From: Bacteroidales bacterium
GTDB taxonomy: Bacteria > Bacteroidota > Bacteroidia > Bacteroidales > UBA4417
Direction of reading: 5' to 3'
NCBI GenBank assembly: GCA_016707785.1
Contig: JADJGZ010000057.1
Location: 1-64,000, forward strand
Length of the DNA stretch: 64,000 nt
Positions 37,751-48,774 of the stretch are shown one piece after another. Numbering within the stretch: the first letter of the stretch is position 1; each line of letters begins with the position of its first letter. Below the pieces are notes generated by a model. That model saw only the letters and a list, made by a program, of their open reading frames with translations. It searched no databases and was not told the origin of the DNA. The translations under genes were made by a program, and so were the position numbers.

Positions 37751-40341
37751 ATCCGAACGGACAGGTGAATGATCCTGCCGACCAGGTGGTATGCAATGGA
37801 GATCTGACGAATGCGGTCATTTTCACCACCAATAATACCGTTGGAACAACCACCTACAACTGGACCAATGACCTGACCTCCATCGGCCTGGCTGCAAGCG
37901 GAACAGGGGATATTGCAGCTTTTACAGCTATTAATACCGGGACTGCGCCGGTTGTTGCAACGATCACAGTTACCCCTACCTTCTCAAACGGGAGTGTGGA
38001 TTGCATCGGTACAGCTCAAACATTTACCATTACAGTGAATCCGAACGGACAGGTGAATGATCCTGCTGACCAGGTGGTTTGTAATGGAGACCTGACGAAT
38101 CCAGTCATTTTCACCACCAATAATACCGTTGGAACAACTACTTACAACTGGACCAATGACCTGACCTCCATCGGCCTGGCTGCCAGCGGAACAGGGGATA
38201 TTGCAGCTTTTACAGCTATTAATACCGGGACTGCGCCGGTTGTTGCAACAATCACTGTTACACCTACCTTCTCAAACGGGAGTGTGGATTGCATCGGAAC
38301 AGCTCAAACATTTACCATTACCGTGAATCCGAACGGACAGGTGAATGATCCTGCCGACCAGGTGGTTTGTAATGGAGACCTGACGAATCCAGTCATTTTC
38401 ACCACCAATAATACCGTTGGAACAACCACCTACAACTGGACCAATGACCTGACTTCCATCGGCCTTGCTGCCAGTGGAACAGGGGATATTGCAGCTTTTA
38501 CAGCTATTAATACCGGGACTGCGCCGGTTGTTGCAACAATCACCGTTACCCCTACCTTCTCAAACGGGAGTGTGGATTGTATCGGAACAGCTCAAACATT
38601 TACCATTACTGTGAATCCAAACGGACAGGTGAATGATCCTGCCGACCAGGTGGTTTGCGATGGAGATCTGACGAATGCGGTCATTTTCAGCACCAATAAT
38701 ACCGTTGGAACAACTACCTACAACTGGACCAATGACCTGACTTCCATCGGTCTGGCTGCCAGCGGAACAGGGGATATTGCAGCTTTTACAGCTATTAATA
38801 CCGGGACTGCGCCGGTTGTTGCAACGATCACAGTTACACCTACCTTCTCAAACGGGAGTGTGGATTGCATCGGAACAGCTCAAACATTTACCATTACCGT
38901 GAATCCTAACGGACAGGTGAATGATCCTGCCGACCAGGTGGTTTGTAATGGAGACCTGACGAATCCAGTCATTTTCACCACCAATAATACCGTTGGAACA
39001 ACTACTTACAACTGGACCAATGACCTGACTTCCATCGGCCTGGCTGCAAGCGGAACAGGGGATATTGCAGCTTTTACAGCTATTAATACCGGGACTGCAC
39101 CGGTTGTTGCAACAATCACTGTTACCCCTACCTTCTCAAACGGGAGTGTGGATTGCATCGGAACAGCTCAAACATTTACCATTACCGTGAATCCGAACGG
39201 ACAGGTGAATGATCCTGCCGACCAGGTGGTATGCGATGGAGATCTGACGAATGCAGTCATTTTCACCACCAATAATACCGTTGGAACAACCACCTACAAC
39301 TGGACCAATGACCTGACTTCCATCGGCCTGGCTGCCAGCGGAACAGGGGATATTGCAGCTTTTACAGCTATTAATACCGGGACTGCGCCGGTTGTTGCAA
39401 CGATCACAGTTACACCTACCTTCTCAAACGGGAGTGTGGATTGTATCGGAACAGCTCAAACATTTACCATTACCGTGAATCCGAACGGACAGGTGAATGA
39501 TCCGATTGATCAGGTGGTTTGTAATGGAGACCTGACGAATCCAGTCATTTTCACCACTAATAATACCGTTGGAACAACCACCTACAACTGGACCAATGAC
39601 CTGACTTCCATCGGTCTGGCTGCCAGCGGAACAGGGGATATTGCAGCTTTTACAGCTATTAATACCGGGACTGCGCCGGTTGTTGCAACGATTACAGTTA
39701 CTCCTACCTTCTCAAACGGGAGTGTGGATTGCATCGGAACAGCTCAAACCTTTACCATTACTGTGAATCCGAACGGACAGGTGAATGATCCTACTGACCA
39801 GGTGGTTTGTAATGGAGACCTGACGAATGCGGTCATTTTCACCACCAATAATACCGTTGGAACAACCACCTACAACTGGACCAATGACCTGACCTCCATC
39901 GGCCTGGCTGCAAGCGGAACAGGGGATATTGCAGCTTTTACAGCTATTAATACCGGGACTGCGCCGGTTGTTGCAACGATCACTGTTACACCTACCTTCT
40001 CAAACGGGAGTGTGGATTGTATCGGAACAGCTCAAACATTTACCATTACTGTGAATCCGAACGGACAGGTGAATGATCCTGCCGACCAGGTGGTATGCAA
40101 TGGAGATCTCACGAATGCGGTCATTTTCACCACCAATAATACCGTTGGAACAACTACTTACAACTGGACCAATGACCTGACTTCCATCGGCCTGGCTGCA
40201 AGCGGAACAGGGGATATTGCAGCTTTTACAGCTATTAATACCGGGACTGCGCCGGTTGTTGCAACGATCACTGTCACCCCTACCTTCTCAAACGGGAGTG
40301 TGGATTGCATCGGAACAGCTCAAACATTTACCATTACCGTG
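36599..40341 (+). repeat. Thirteen near-identical tandem repeats of 288 bp
   Basis: Each unit encodes 96 residues starting NPNGQVNDPADQVVC. The starts fall exactly every 288 bp (36599, 36887, 37175, 37463), with a 287-bp fourth unit, then again every 288 bp from 37750 to 40342. Units 2-13 differ mainly at silent sites and at a few residues (ADQ, IDQ or TDQ; CNG or CDG; LTNP or LTNA). One diverged unit precedes the array and about eight diverged units follow it to about 42650. Similarity at the DNA level implies recent amplification or gene conversion. Confidence 0.95.
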
Positions 40342-43300
40342 AATCCGAACGGACAGGTGAATGATCCAACTGACCAGGTAGTATGTAGCGGGGACCTGAC
40401 AAGTAATGTTGTCTTTACCACTATTAATACAGGTGGAACCACTACTTACAACTGGACCAATGATTTACCATCCATAGGCCTTGCGGCAAGCGGAACAGGT
40501 AATATTCCAGCATTTAATGCAATGAATACAACCACAGCACCCGTTGTTGCTACCATCACAGTAACTCCAACTTATACTTATGGAGGAGAAGATTGTATCG
40601 GAATCTCGCAAACTTTTACCATCCGGGTAAATCCGAGCGGATTGATTACCAATCTTGCCGACCAGGTGGTTTGTAATGGAAGCCTCACCAATGCGGTTGT
40701 GTTTGCTACCAACAATACCGGAGGAACTACTACCTATACCTGGACCAATACTGAACCAGGCATTGGACTACCCTCATCCGGGACAGGTAACATCCCTTCA
40801 TTTACTGCAATAAATAACGGAACTACCCCGGTTGTTGCAATGATAACAGTGACCCCTACCTTTACCAGCGGAAGCTATAATTGTCCGGGGACTCCACAAA
40901 CCTTCACCATTACAGTGAATCCACTTGGCCAGGTAAATGTTCCGGTTGATTATGTGGTTTGTAATGGTAATCTGACCGCTGCTGTTATCTTTTCAACTAA
41001 CAACACAGGAGGAACAACCACGTACAACTGGACAAATAATCAGCCCTCTATTGGCTTGCCGGCTAATGGAACTGGTAATCTACCTATCTTTTTAGCTGTA
41101 AATACTGGCACCTCACCACTTGTAGCCATTATTACAGTTACTCCGGTGTTCTCAAATGGAGGAATTGATTGCCAGGGGGCACTTCAAACCTTCACAATTA
41201 CAATAAATCCGACTGCCCAGGTAATTGACCCTGTTGACCAGGTGGTGTGTAATGGAAGCAATACCACTACAGTAATCTTCGGGACCAATAATACCGGGGG
41301 AACAACTACCTACAATTGGATAAACACCGATCCTGGTATTGGTCTGGCCGTAAGCGGAACCGGTGATATTGCTGCCTTTACTGCAATAAACACAGGTTTA
41401 CTCCCAGTTGTGGCAACAATTACCGTAACACCGACTTTCACGAATGGTGGTGTTGGTTGTACCGGTCCTTCCCAAACATTTACCATTACTGTGAATCCGG
41501 CGGGGCAGGTGATTGACCCTGCAGACCAGGTGGTTTGCCAGGGAGGCCTTACCAATGCTGTCGTTTTTAGTAGCAATAATACTGGTGGAACAGTGATCTA
41601 TAACTGGACTAACAGCCAGCCCGGGATTGGACTTCCATCTTCCGGAACCGGTAATATCAATGCTTTTACTGCCATCAACAATGGCCTTTCTCCAATAATA
41701 GCCACTATAACAGTAACCCCAATTTTTTCAAGCGGATCAGTAAGTTGTCCGGGCAACCCACAAGTATTCACAATTACAGTGAATCCGGCAGGACATGTAA
41801 ACGCTCCGATTGACCAGGTAGTTTGTAATAATACCCTCACAAGTTCAGTAGTGCTTTCAACCAATAATTCAGGTGGAGTTACCACTTATAACTGGATTAA
41901 TGATCAGCCATCAATTGGATTGCCTGCCAGTGGAACCGGAGATATTCCAATTTTCAATGCAACCAATTCAGGATTCAGTCCGGTCATAGCAACCATTACC
42001 ATCACTCCAGTATTCTCAAATGGCGGGGTTTCATGTTCCGGGAATACTGAAGCCTTCACAATTACTGTGAATCCATCAGGTAATGTAGTTGATCCCGTCG
42101 ACCAGGTTGTCTGCAATGGAAATCTCACCTCAAGTGTGATCTTTACCACCAATAATAGTGGTGGAATCACCACTTTCAACTGGACGAATAATACGACTTC
42201 TATTGGTCTTCCGGCAAGCGGAACCGGCGACATTTTCGCATTTGCAGCAATAAATACAACCTCCACTCCCATTACAGCAAGTATCATTGTAATACCCACT
42301 TTCTCAAACGGAGGGGTAAGCTGTAATGGTCCGGCAGAGACTTTTACCATTACAGTGAATCCAACAGGCCAGGTTAATGATCCTGTTGATCAAACCAAGT
42401 GTCATGGTGAATTAACAGATCCTGTTGTATTCAACACTGTAAATTCAGGAGGTGTAACAACTTATACCTGGACCAATAGTAATCCTGCCATAGGACTTCC
42501 TGCCAGCGGAACAGGCAATATTTCTTCCTTTGCGCCGATAAATGCCGGAGGAGCCATTGCAGTTGCTGTTATTACAGTTACCCCGCATTTTACGAACGGG
42601 GGCATTACCTGTGATGGTCCGGCTCAAACATTTTCGATTACTGTATTTCCAATCTTTTTGGTAGGGTCTGTTGAAAATGATCAGAGTATCTGCTACAACG
42701 CGGTTCCTGCAGAACTCATCGGAACACCTCCCACCGGTGGGAATACCCCTTACTCCTATCAGTGGCAATATTCCATTGATTATGGTATCAACTGGTACGA
42801 TGTTTCACCCAATGGAACCGGTCTGAATTATCAACCCGGTGCTTTGACCCAGACTACTATGTACAGGCAGGTTCAGAGCTCATTTAGCGGATGTGGTTCC
42901 CTTACAACCAATGAGATCACCATTGAGGTTCGTATTCCAACAGCTTATGCAGGGCCAAATGATACTATTTGCGGCATGCAACCCTATACATTGTCATATG
43001 CCACAGCAAATCATGCTTTGAACTACACCTGGACAACTTCAGGTACGGGTACTTTCACAGGGCAATACTCCCTTATTGCCACCTATTTCCCAACACCTGC
43101 TGATATGGCTAATGGGAGTGTAATTCTCACTTTGACTATAGAGGACATTTGCGGGAATACTGTGGAAGATCATATGACACTTACCCTTGGACAAGAGCCT
43201 GCATCATTCTTTTCATACAGCACTCCAACTTGTAACAATTACGCGATTCAATTCATGGATCAGTCGAGTGTGAGCAATGGATATATCCGAACCTGGATCT

Positions 43301-46300
43301 GGGATTTTGGCGATGGAACCACGGATACCATACATTTCCCGAATAGTCCGAATATTGGCCATGTTTTTGCTAATCCCGGCCCTTCATTCTTCGTAAAACT
43401 TAAAGTGATCACCTCCCTGGGGTGTACTGATGAATTCCAACAGGTTGTAACCCTGCTGCAAGCCCCGGTAGCCAATTTCTATTTTTCGAATATCGGTTGT
43501 GAAAACGAACCCGTTCAATTTACCAATGCCTCACAGATTAACGGTTCAGTAGGACTTCAACCTTTCTCATGGAATTTTGGGGATCCAACAACAGGGGTTA
43601 GCAATGTGTCGAACCTGGAAGATCCGACCCACCTGTTTTCTGATTCAGGAACCTATATTGTCAGGCTCATCGTAGTCAATTATAACAATTGCCTTGATAC
43701 AATCATCAAAGAGGTTCATATTGATCCGGCCCCGGCAGTTGAATATACGTATGACATCAGTTGTATGAATGAGCCTGTTTATTTCAATCCCGATACCAAT
43801 GTGATGAATGTGAACAGCATTTCAACCTGGCTCTGGGATTTTGGAGACGGGATTACTTCACATATCAGGAATATTGCACATGTTTTTCTATCACCCGGGA
43901 ATTACCAGGTATCGCTAACAGTAACGGATACTGCAGGATGTAGTAATGAAATCGTTCATGAAGTAGTGATTGATCCATTACCGATTGCTCATTTTGATGC
44001 CGGTAGCACCAATTGCGCGGATTCTACTGTACACTTCAATGAGTTATCTTCCACTTCATCAGGATACATTGTGAGATGGGAATGGGATTTTGGTGATGGA
44101 ACAACGGCTGTGGTTCTTCATCCAAATGACCCCAATGTAAGTCATACCTATGCCCTTCAGGGATCCTACCCTGTTTCTCTGACGGTAATTCAATCCGACA
44201 GTTGCACCAATACTGAAACACAGACTATTATCATCTATCCTCACCCTGTTTCAAACTTCGATTTCGTAAGCCCGGCCTGTGATAACAACCCGGTATCCTT
44301 CCTTGATCTGTCGCAAAGCAATGGAGGAGGGAATATTGTACAATGGCAATGGAATTTCGGTGATCCCAACTCGGGAGTTTCTAATACCTCACCTTTACAG
44401 AATCCTGAGCATGACTTCACTACTGCAGGGCAATTTGTGGTTACACTTACCACAACAACCTCTAACGGATGTATAGATACCTACTTTGATACAGTTGTTA
44501 TTAAATCAAGGCCCAATGTTGATTTTACCTATGAAAGCAATTGCCAGAATTCAGAGGTTCAGTTTCACCCGGATCCGATAGTAATGAATGTTGGAGCCAT
44601 TGCTAACTGGAGCTGGAATTTCGGAGATGGCGGAACATCAACACTACAATCACCGGCTCATACCTTCAGTACCACCGGTCAGTTTATCATTACCCTAACC
44701 GTTGAGGATACAGCAGGATGCACGAATACCATTATTAAGCCTATCCAGGTTGTTCCACAACCCTATTCTGATTTCACAACCAGTCAACCTACCTGCAATG
44801 AAACCGCCATTCAGTTTACCAGCCTGGCAAGCACTCCTTCGGGCTATATTGTACGCTGGACCTGGAATTTCGGAGATGGAAATATTGTAACCGTAAATAA
44901 TATTGGCAACCCCAATGTTTCACATACCTATACCAATTACGGGACATTCAATGCATCCCTAACGATAAAGACCAGTGACAGTTGCACACAAATCATGGTG
45001 AAACCCATTGTGGTATCGCCTGTACCATTGGCTAATTTTTCCTTTACTGCAGGATGTGTGAATCAACCGGTTACTTTCAATGATCTCTCACAGAGTGGAA
45101 CCGGAAGTATGGCATCATGGTTCTGGAATTTCGGAGATCCTACTACAGGAAATGCTAACTTTTCAACCCAGCAAAACCCGACCCATACTTTTTCAACCGC
45201 CAGTTCTTCTTTCACCGTTAGCCTGATGGTTACCAATAGTGTCGGATGTTATGATACAGTAATTCATGTAGTGAATACAACTCCTGTTCCCGGCGTTGAT
45301 TTCTCTTATTCTGAGGGCTGCTCGAATGATACAACCTCCTTCATCAGTTCAACATTTGTAAATACTGCAACTACAACTGAATGGCTTTGGAGTTTCGGAG
45401 ATGGGATCACCTCAACAGAGATGGATCCAATCCATGTTTATGTCGCCACAGGCACATATATCGTTCAATTAACTATTACCGATAACAATGGCTGCCAGAA
45501 CACAAAAACACATACACTGATCATAACAGCCCCACCGGTTGCCTTATTCCAGCCTTCCGCTGAGCGTTGTGCCGGAAGTCCTATTTCATTCAGCGACCTG
45601 ACGAATCCAATGGGAGGAGACCTTTCCACGTGGTTCTGGGATTTTGGAGATGGTACCACAATAATGGTTAATGATCCTGCCAGCGCTTCCGTTGAACATA
45701 CCTATTCAGCCCCCGGCAATTTTATTGTAATACTGCGTGTTACAACCACCCAGGGATGTGAAGATGATACACAACAGACATTAACCATTGCACCCAATCC
45801 ATTAGCCTTCTTTACTTATACAAATTTATGTGAAGATACAGCTGTGAGTTTTACCGGGGTACCCGGACAAAATGGAGGATCAGCCATTATTGGATATGTG
45901 TGGAATTTTGGGGATCCGGCATCCGGAATAAGCAATACATCCACACTACAGAATCCTTATCATGTCTATATCAATCCTGGACTATACCAGGTCAGCCTGA
46001 TTGAAATCAATGCCGAAGGATGCACTGACAGTATAACTCAGCCTGTTATCATTCGGGCCCAGCCACAGGTGGATTATTCGTGGAATAGTACTTGCCTTGG
46101 AACAGAGACCTATTTCACTGTCAATCCTACTACCACGCAAATCCCGGCAGTTGCCGTTTTCCACTGGGATTTTGGAGATGGTTCCTATTCGAATATCCAG
46201 GATCCGGTGCACCTCTTTTCCTCAGCCACTACATACATTGTAACCCTTACCATTACTGACACTACAGGTTGTGTGAACTCCAGGACCTATCCTGTAAATA

Positions 46301-48774
46301 TCAGTCCGAAACCTAACGCCCTCTTCAGTTTCAATAGTGGCTGCCTGAATTCAATGGTTCAGTTTGAAGATGAATCGTTCACACCAAACGGAGAGCCAAT
46401 TACAGCCTGGAGATGGGATTTCGGTGTAACAACAGCTACAAACGATACCTCAAGCCTGCAAAATCCTGTATGGATATATACATCAGCCGGATTTTATAAT
46501 GTAAGCCTGATCGTCTCAACCGGAGGAATTTGCATGGATACTATCATATCCACCATCCAGGTGTTTGGAGTACCTACTGCTGCCTTCCAGTATACAGCAG
46601 CTCCCTGTAATAATGGAACTGTATATTTCCAGGATTCCTCTTACAGTCAACAGGCTACTATCACCAGTTGGTACTGGGTGTTTGAACCGGGACAGTTTTC
46701 AACCCTGCAGGATCCTGTTTATCATTTCACTTCTCAGGATACCTGTCATACTGTGATGCTTGTAGTAACCGATATGAGGGGATGTATTGACACCCTTGTA
46801 AAACAGGTTTGCACACCAACCACTCTTCTTGCAACCTTTACCTATACCCCGACCTGTGAACTTGATACCACCTATTTCAGCCCTGTATTGTTAAGTCCGG
46901 CAGGTGATTCACTGGTTTCATTCAACTGGAACTTTGGGGAACCCTCTTCTGGAATCAATAATACCTCCACTTTGAGAAATCCGTCACATTATTACAGTGA
47001 AGCCGGAACTTATACTGTGATCCTTCAGACAAAAGATAAATTTGACTGTGAAGCCCAGAAAATTTTGTTTGTAGTCGTGAAGCCATTACCCATTGCAGCA
47101 TTTACTCATATTGAAGGAATTTGTGACAGCATTATCATCTTCAATAAACCTACCGGAAGCAGTAATATCAATAAATGGCACTGGGATTTCGGGGATGGCA
47201 CTACCAGAGATTTGTCGGGAATCCATCCTGATACCATTCAGCATAAATTTCCCGACATAGGACCCTTCTCTGTGAAACTTACAGTAACCAATTCCAATTT
47301 CTGTTCAAATGATGTTGAAAATCCCGTATTTGTCAAACCTTGTCTGCAGGCTCATTTGAGCAGTCTGGGTGACACCATTTGCCAGTATCAGGTCAATGAG
47401 TTCATTGATCAGAGCACAAGCGGGATTGGAATCACTTCCTGGAGGTGGACCTTTGGTGATGGGGATACACTTACTTACACCACGTTACAGAATCCGATCA
47501 GGCATCAGTATGACTCCACCGGTTTATTCAATGTAAGGTTGTTGGTTTCCACTCAAATTGATGGAGTGATGGTGCAGGATTCTGCGGATTTTTCAGTGCT
47601 GGTTCAACCGACACCTACTGCAGCATTTACAACAAAGAATGAGTGTTTTGGTGTTCCCATTCAGTTTAACAATTCATCCCTGAATAATAATACCTTAATC
47701 ACCTCATATTCATGGCAGTTTGGTGATAATAGCCCTTCAGATACCGCGTTCCATTCGTTACATTTATATGCTCAGCCTGGCAACTTCAATGTGAAGCTGA
47801 TCATTGAAAACAACCTGGGATGTTCTGATACAGCAACATTGCCAGTAAGCGTTTATTCCATTCCAAAGCCTGATTTCAGCATTACAAATGCCTGTTTAAA
47901 TAAGCTGGCTCATTTTGAAAACCTGACCCCGGTGGAATTTGCAATTCTAGACTCTGTGAGATGGGAATTCAATAATGGTAATATCCTGGTTGAATCTTTT
48001 GAAACAGACCCGAACCTGATTTTTACTGAAAAAGGTACCTACCTGGTGAACTTGTATGTTAAAGATATCAATGGCTGTGAAGCATCCATCGATACAACTA
48101 TGCAGATTTATCCCGGCCCGAGGAGTGGTTTCACCTATTCGGAAACCATGGAAAATAACGAGGTTTACCTTACCATGATCAATGAATCCCGAGGGGCTCA
48201 ATTTGATACACTTAACTACCACTGGGATTTGATCAATGCCAACTACAGTCAGTATGTATACCAATCAGAAGCAGAAAATGCGGTATTCCGTTTACCGGAT
48301 TATCCTATTAATGTAAACGATTACTATGATAATGATGAGTACTATACCTTAAGCCTTATTACAACAAATAAATATGGTTGTATGGATACCCTGACCAGGG
48401 ATTATTTATATAAAGGCTTGTTTGTCCCTACTGCAATTGCGCCTGCAAACTTTAATTCCGCACTCAGGGTATTCCAGCCCCAGGGAAAAGGATTGAAGAG
48501 TTACCAGATTGAAGTATTCGATCGCTGGGGTAACCTTTTATGGTCAAGTACTGATCTGCAGAATGGGATGGGTGATATCGGCGTTGGAGAGGAATACTCA
48601 CACCCGGGACCCGGATGGGATGGCAGGTATAATGATGAATTTGTTGAAATTGGCGTATATGTTTGGAAAGTGCATGCTGTCTTTAAAGATGGAAGTGTGT
48701 GGCAGGGTGTAAATGCCGGTGAAGACAAAGATCTTTCAGGTTTTGTTTATGGGACTTTGATGGTGATTCGTTAG
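37708..48774 (+). CDS. Giant secreted PKD/Ig repeat protein, C-terminal part with T9SS sorting domain
   Basis: The GTG at 37708 is an internal valine codon of a repeat, not a real start; this is the continuation of the gene beginning at 29528. It contains the rest of the 96-residue repeats, an Ig-like module (about 42650-42950), then about twenty PKD domains from 43200 to 48350 with the core pattern WxWDFGDG or WNFGDP. The last 110 residues (from FVPTAIAPANFN, with YQIEVFDRWGNLLWSS, GPGWDGRYN and YVWKVHAVFKDG) are a gliding-motility type CHU_C domain. This is the sorting signal for type IX secretion, usually giving surface attachment. PKD domains 1-12 repeat in sets of three of about 780 bp. 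A strong terminator follows. Confidence 0.88.
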   Translation: MDCIGTAQTFTITVNPNGQVNDPADQVVCNGDLTNAVIFTTNNTVGTTTYNWTNDLTSIGLAASGTGDIAAFTAINTGTAPVVATITVTPTFSNGSVDCIGTAQTFTITVNPNGQVNDPADQVVCNGDLTNPVIFTTNNTVGTTTYNWTNDLTSIGLAASGTGDIAAFTAINTGTAPVVATITVTPTFSNGSVDCIGTAQTFTITVNPNGQVNDPADQVVCNGDLTNPVIFTTNNTVGTTTYNWTNDLTSIGLAASGTGDIAAFTAINTGTAPVVATITVTPTFSNGSVDCIGTAQTFTITVNPNGQVNDPADQVVCDGDLTNAVIFSTNNTVGTTTYNWTNDLTSIGLAASGTGDIAAFTAINTGTAPVVATITVTPTFSNGSVDCIGTAQTFTITVNPNGQVNDPADQVVCNGDLTNPVIFTTNNTVGTTTYNWTNDLTSIGLAASGTGDIAAFTAINTGTAPVVATITVTPTFSNGSVDCIGTAQTFTITVNPNGQVNDPADQVVCDGDLTNAVIFTTNNTVGTTTYNWTNDLTSIGLAASGTGDIAAFTAINTGTAPVVATITVTPTFSNGSVDCIGTAQTFTITVNPNGQVNDPIDQVVCNGDLTNPVIFTTNNTVGTTTYNWTNDLTSIGLAASGTGDIAAFTAINTGTAPVVATITVTPTFSNGSVDCIGTAQTFTITVNPNGQVNDPTDQVVCNGDLTNAVIFTTNNTVGTTTYNWTNDLTSIGLAASGTGDIAAFTAINTGTAPVVATITVTPTFSNGSVDCIGTAQTFTITVNPNGQVNDPADQVVCNGDLTNAVIFTTNNTVGTTTYNWTNDLTSIGLAASGTGDIAAFTAINTGTAPVVATITVTPTFSNGSVDCIGTAQTFTITVNPNGQVNDPTDQVVCSGDLTSNVVFTTINTGGTTTYNWTNDLPSIGLAASGTGNIPAFNAMNTTTAPVVATITVTPTYTYGGEDCIGISQTFTIRVNPSGLITNLADQVVCNGSLTNAVVFATNNTGGTTTYTWTNTEPGIGLPSSGTGNIPSFTAINNGTTPVVAMITVTPTFTSGSYNCPGTPQTFTITVNPLGQVNVPVDYVVCNGNLTAAVIFSTNNTGGTTTYNWTNNQPSIGLPANGTGNLPIFLAVNTGTSPLVAIITVTPVFSNGGIDCQGALQTFTITINPTAQVIDPVDQVVCNGSNTTTVIFGTNNTGGTTTYNWINTDPGIGLAVSGTGDIAAFTAINTGLLPVVATITVTPTFTNGGVGCTGPSQTFTITVNPAGQVIDPADQVVCQGGLTNAVVFSSNNTGGTVIYNWTNSQPGIGLPSSGTGNINAFTAINNGLSPIIATITVTPIFSSGSVSCPGNPQVFTITVNPAGHVNAPIDQVVCNNTLTSSVVLSTNNSGGVTTYNWINDQPSIGLPASGTGDIPIFNATNSGFSPVIATITITPVFSNGGVSCSGNTEAFTITVNPSGNVVDPVDQVVCNGNLTSSVIFTTNNSGGITTFNWTNNTTSIGLPASGTGDIFAFAAINTTSTPITASIIVIPTFSNGGVSCNGPAETFTITVNPTGQVNDPVDQTKCHGELTDPVVFNTVNSGGVTTYTWTNSNPAIGLPASGTGNISSFAPINAGGAIAVAVITVTPHFTNGGITCDGPAQTFSITVFPIFLVGSVENDQSICYNAVPAELIGTPPTGGNTPYSYQWQYSIDYGINWYDVSPNGTGLNYQPGALTQTTMYRQVQSSFSGCGSLTTNEITIEVRIPTAYAGPNDTICGMQPYTLSYATANHALNYTWTTSGTGTFTGQYSLIATYFPTPADMANGSVILTLTIEDICGNTVEDHMTLTLGQEPASFFSYSTPTCNNYAIQFMDQSSVSNGYIRTWIWDFGDGTTDTIHFPNSPNIGHVFANPGPSFFVKLKVITSLGCTDEFQQVVTLLQAPVANFYFSNIGCENEPVQFTNASQINGSVGLQPFSWNFGDPTTGVSNVSNLEDPTHLFSDSGTYIVRLIVVNYNNCLDTIIKEVHIDPAPAVEYTYDISCMNEPVYFNPDTNVMNVNSISTWLWDFGDGITSHIRNIAHVFLSPGNYQVSLTVTDTAGCSNEIVHEVVIDPLPIAHFDAGSTNCADSTVHFNELSSTSSGYIVRWEWDFGDGTTAVVLHPNDPNVSHTYALQGSYPVSLTVIQSDSCTNTETQTIIIYPHPVSNFDFVSPACDNNPVSFLDLSQSNGGGNIVQWQWNFGDPNSGVSNTSPLQNPEHDFTTAGQFVVTLTTTTSNGCIDTYFDTVVIKSRPNVDFTYESNCQNSEVQFHPDPIVMNVGAIANWSWNFGDGGTSTLQSPAHTFSTTGQFIITLTVEDTAGCTNTIIKPIQVVPQPYSDFTTSQPTCNETAIQFTSLASTPSGYIVRWTWNFGDGNIVTVNNIGNPNVSHTYTNYGTFNASLTIKTSDSCTQIMVKPIVVSPVPLANFSFTAGCVNQPVTFNDLSQSGTGSMASWFWNFGDPTTGNANFSTQQNPTHTFSTASSSFTVSLMVTNSVGCYDTVIHVVNTTPVPGVDFSYSEGCSNDTTSFISSTFVNTATTTEWLWSFGDGITSTEMDPIHVYVATGTYIVQLTITDNNGCQNTKTHTLIITAPPVALFQPSAERCAGSPISFSDLTNPMGGDLSTWFWDFGDGTTIMVNDPASASVEHTYSAPGNFIVILRVTTTQGCEDDTQQTLTIAPNPLAFFTYTNLCEDTAVSFTGVPGQNGGSAIIGYVWNFGDPASGISNTSTLQNPYHVYINPGLYQVSLIEINAEGCTDSITQPVIIRAQPQVDYSWNSTCLGTETYFTVNPTTTQIPAVAVFHWDFGDGSYSNIQDPVHLFSSATTYIVTLTITDTTGCVNSRTYPVNISPKPNALFSFNSGCLNSMVQFEDESFTPNGEPITAWRWDFGVTTATNDTSSLQNPVWIYTSAGFYNVSLIVSTGGICMDTIISTIQVFGVPTAAFQYTAAPCNNGTVYFQDSSYSQQATITSWYWVFEPGQFSTLQDPVYHFTSQDTCHTVMLVVTDMRGCIDTLVKQVCTPTTLLATFTYTPTCELDTTYFSPVLLSPAGDSLVSFNWNFGEPSSGINNTSTLRNPSHYYSEAGTYTVILQTKDKFDCEAQKILFVVVKPLPIAAFTHIEGICDSIIIFNKPTGSSNINKWHWDFGDGTTRDLSGIHPDTIQHKFPDIGPFSVKLTVTNSNFCSNDVENPVFVKPCLQAHLSSLGDTICQYQVNEFIDQSTSGIGITSWRWTFGDGDTLTYTTLQNPIRHQYDSTGLFNVRLLVSTQIDGVMVQDSADFSVLVQPTPTAAFTTKNECFGVPIQFNNSSLNNNTLITSYSWQFGDNSPSDTAFHSLHLYAQPGNFNVKLIIENNLGCSDTATLPVSVYSIPKPDFSITNACLNKLAHFENLTPVEFAILDSVRWEFNNGNILVESFETDPNLIFTEKGTYLVNLYVKDINGCEASIDTTMQIYPGPRSGFTYSETMENNEVYLTMINESRGAQFDTLNYHWDLINANYSQYVYQSEAENAVFRLPDYPINVNDYYDNDEYYTLSLITTNKYGCMDTLTRDYLYKGLFVPTAIAPANFNSALRVFQPQGKGLKSYQIEVFDRWGNLLWSSTDLQNGMGDIGVGEEYSHPGPGWDGRYNDEFVEIGVYVWKVHAVFKDGSVWQGVNAGEDKDLSGFVYGTLMVIR
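43200..46330 (+). repeat. Higher-order repeat: four copies of a three-PKD block of about 780 bp
   Basis: Three PKD subtypes alternate in fixed order. Type 1 has GYIxRWxWDFGDGT with a long NPNVSHTY loop. Type 2 has WNFGDPxxGxxN with an LQNP loop. Type 3 is short, WxFGDGxTS. Equivalent type 1 codons lie at 43291, 44074, 44854 and 45628, spacings of 783, 780 and 774 bp. After four blocks the order decays into more diverged PKD domains. Confidence 0.8.

Noticed and set aside
41310..42350. Several open frames on the minus strand under the giant gene
   Set aside because: They recur in each repeat and mirror its codon pattern; shadows of the plus-strand gene.
36599..42650. Repeat array considered as a CRISPR
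   Set aside because: The 288-bp units are contiguous, in frame and coding, with no spacers.
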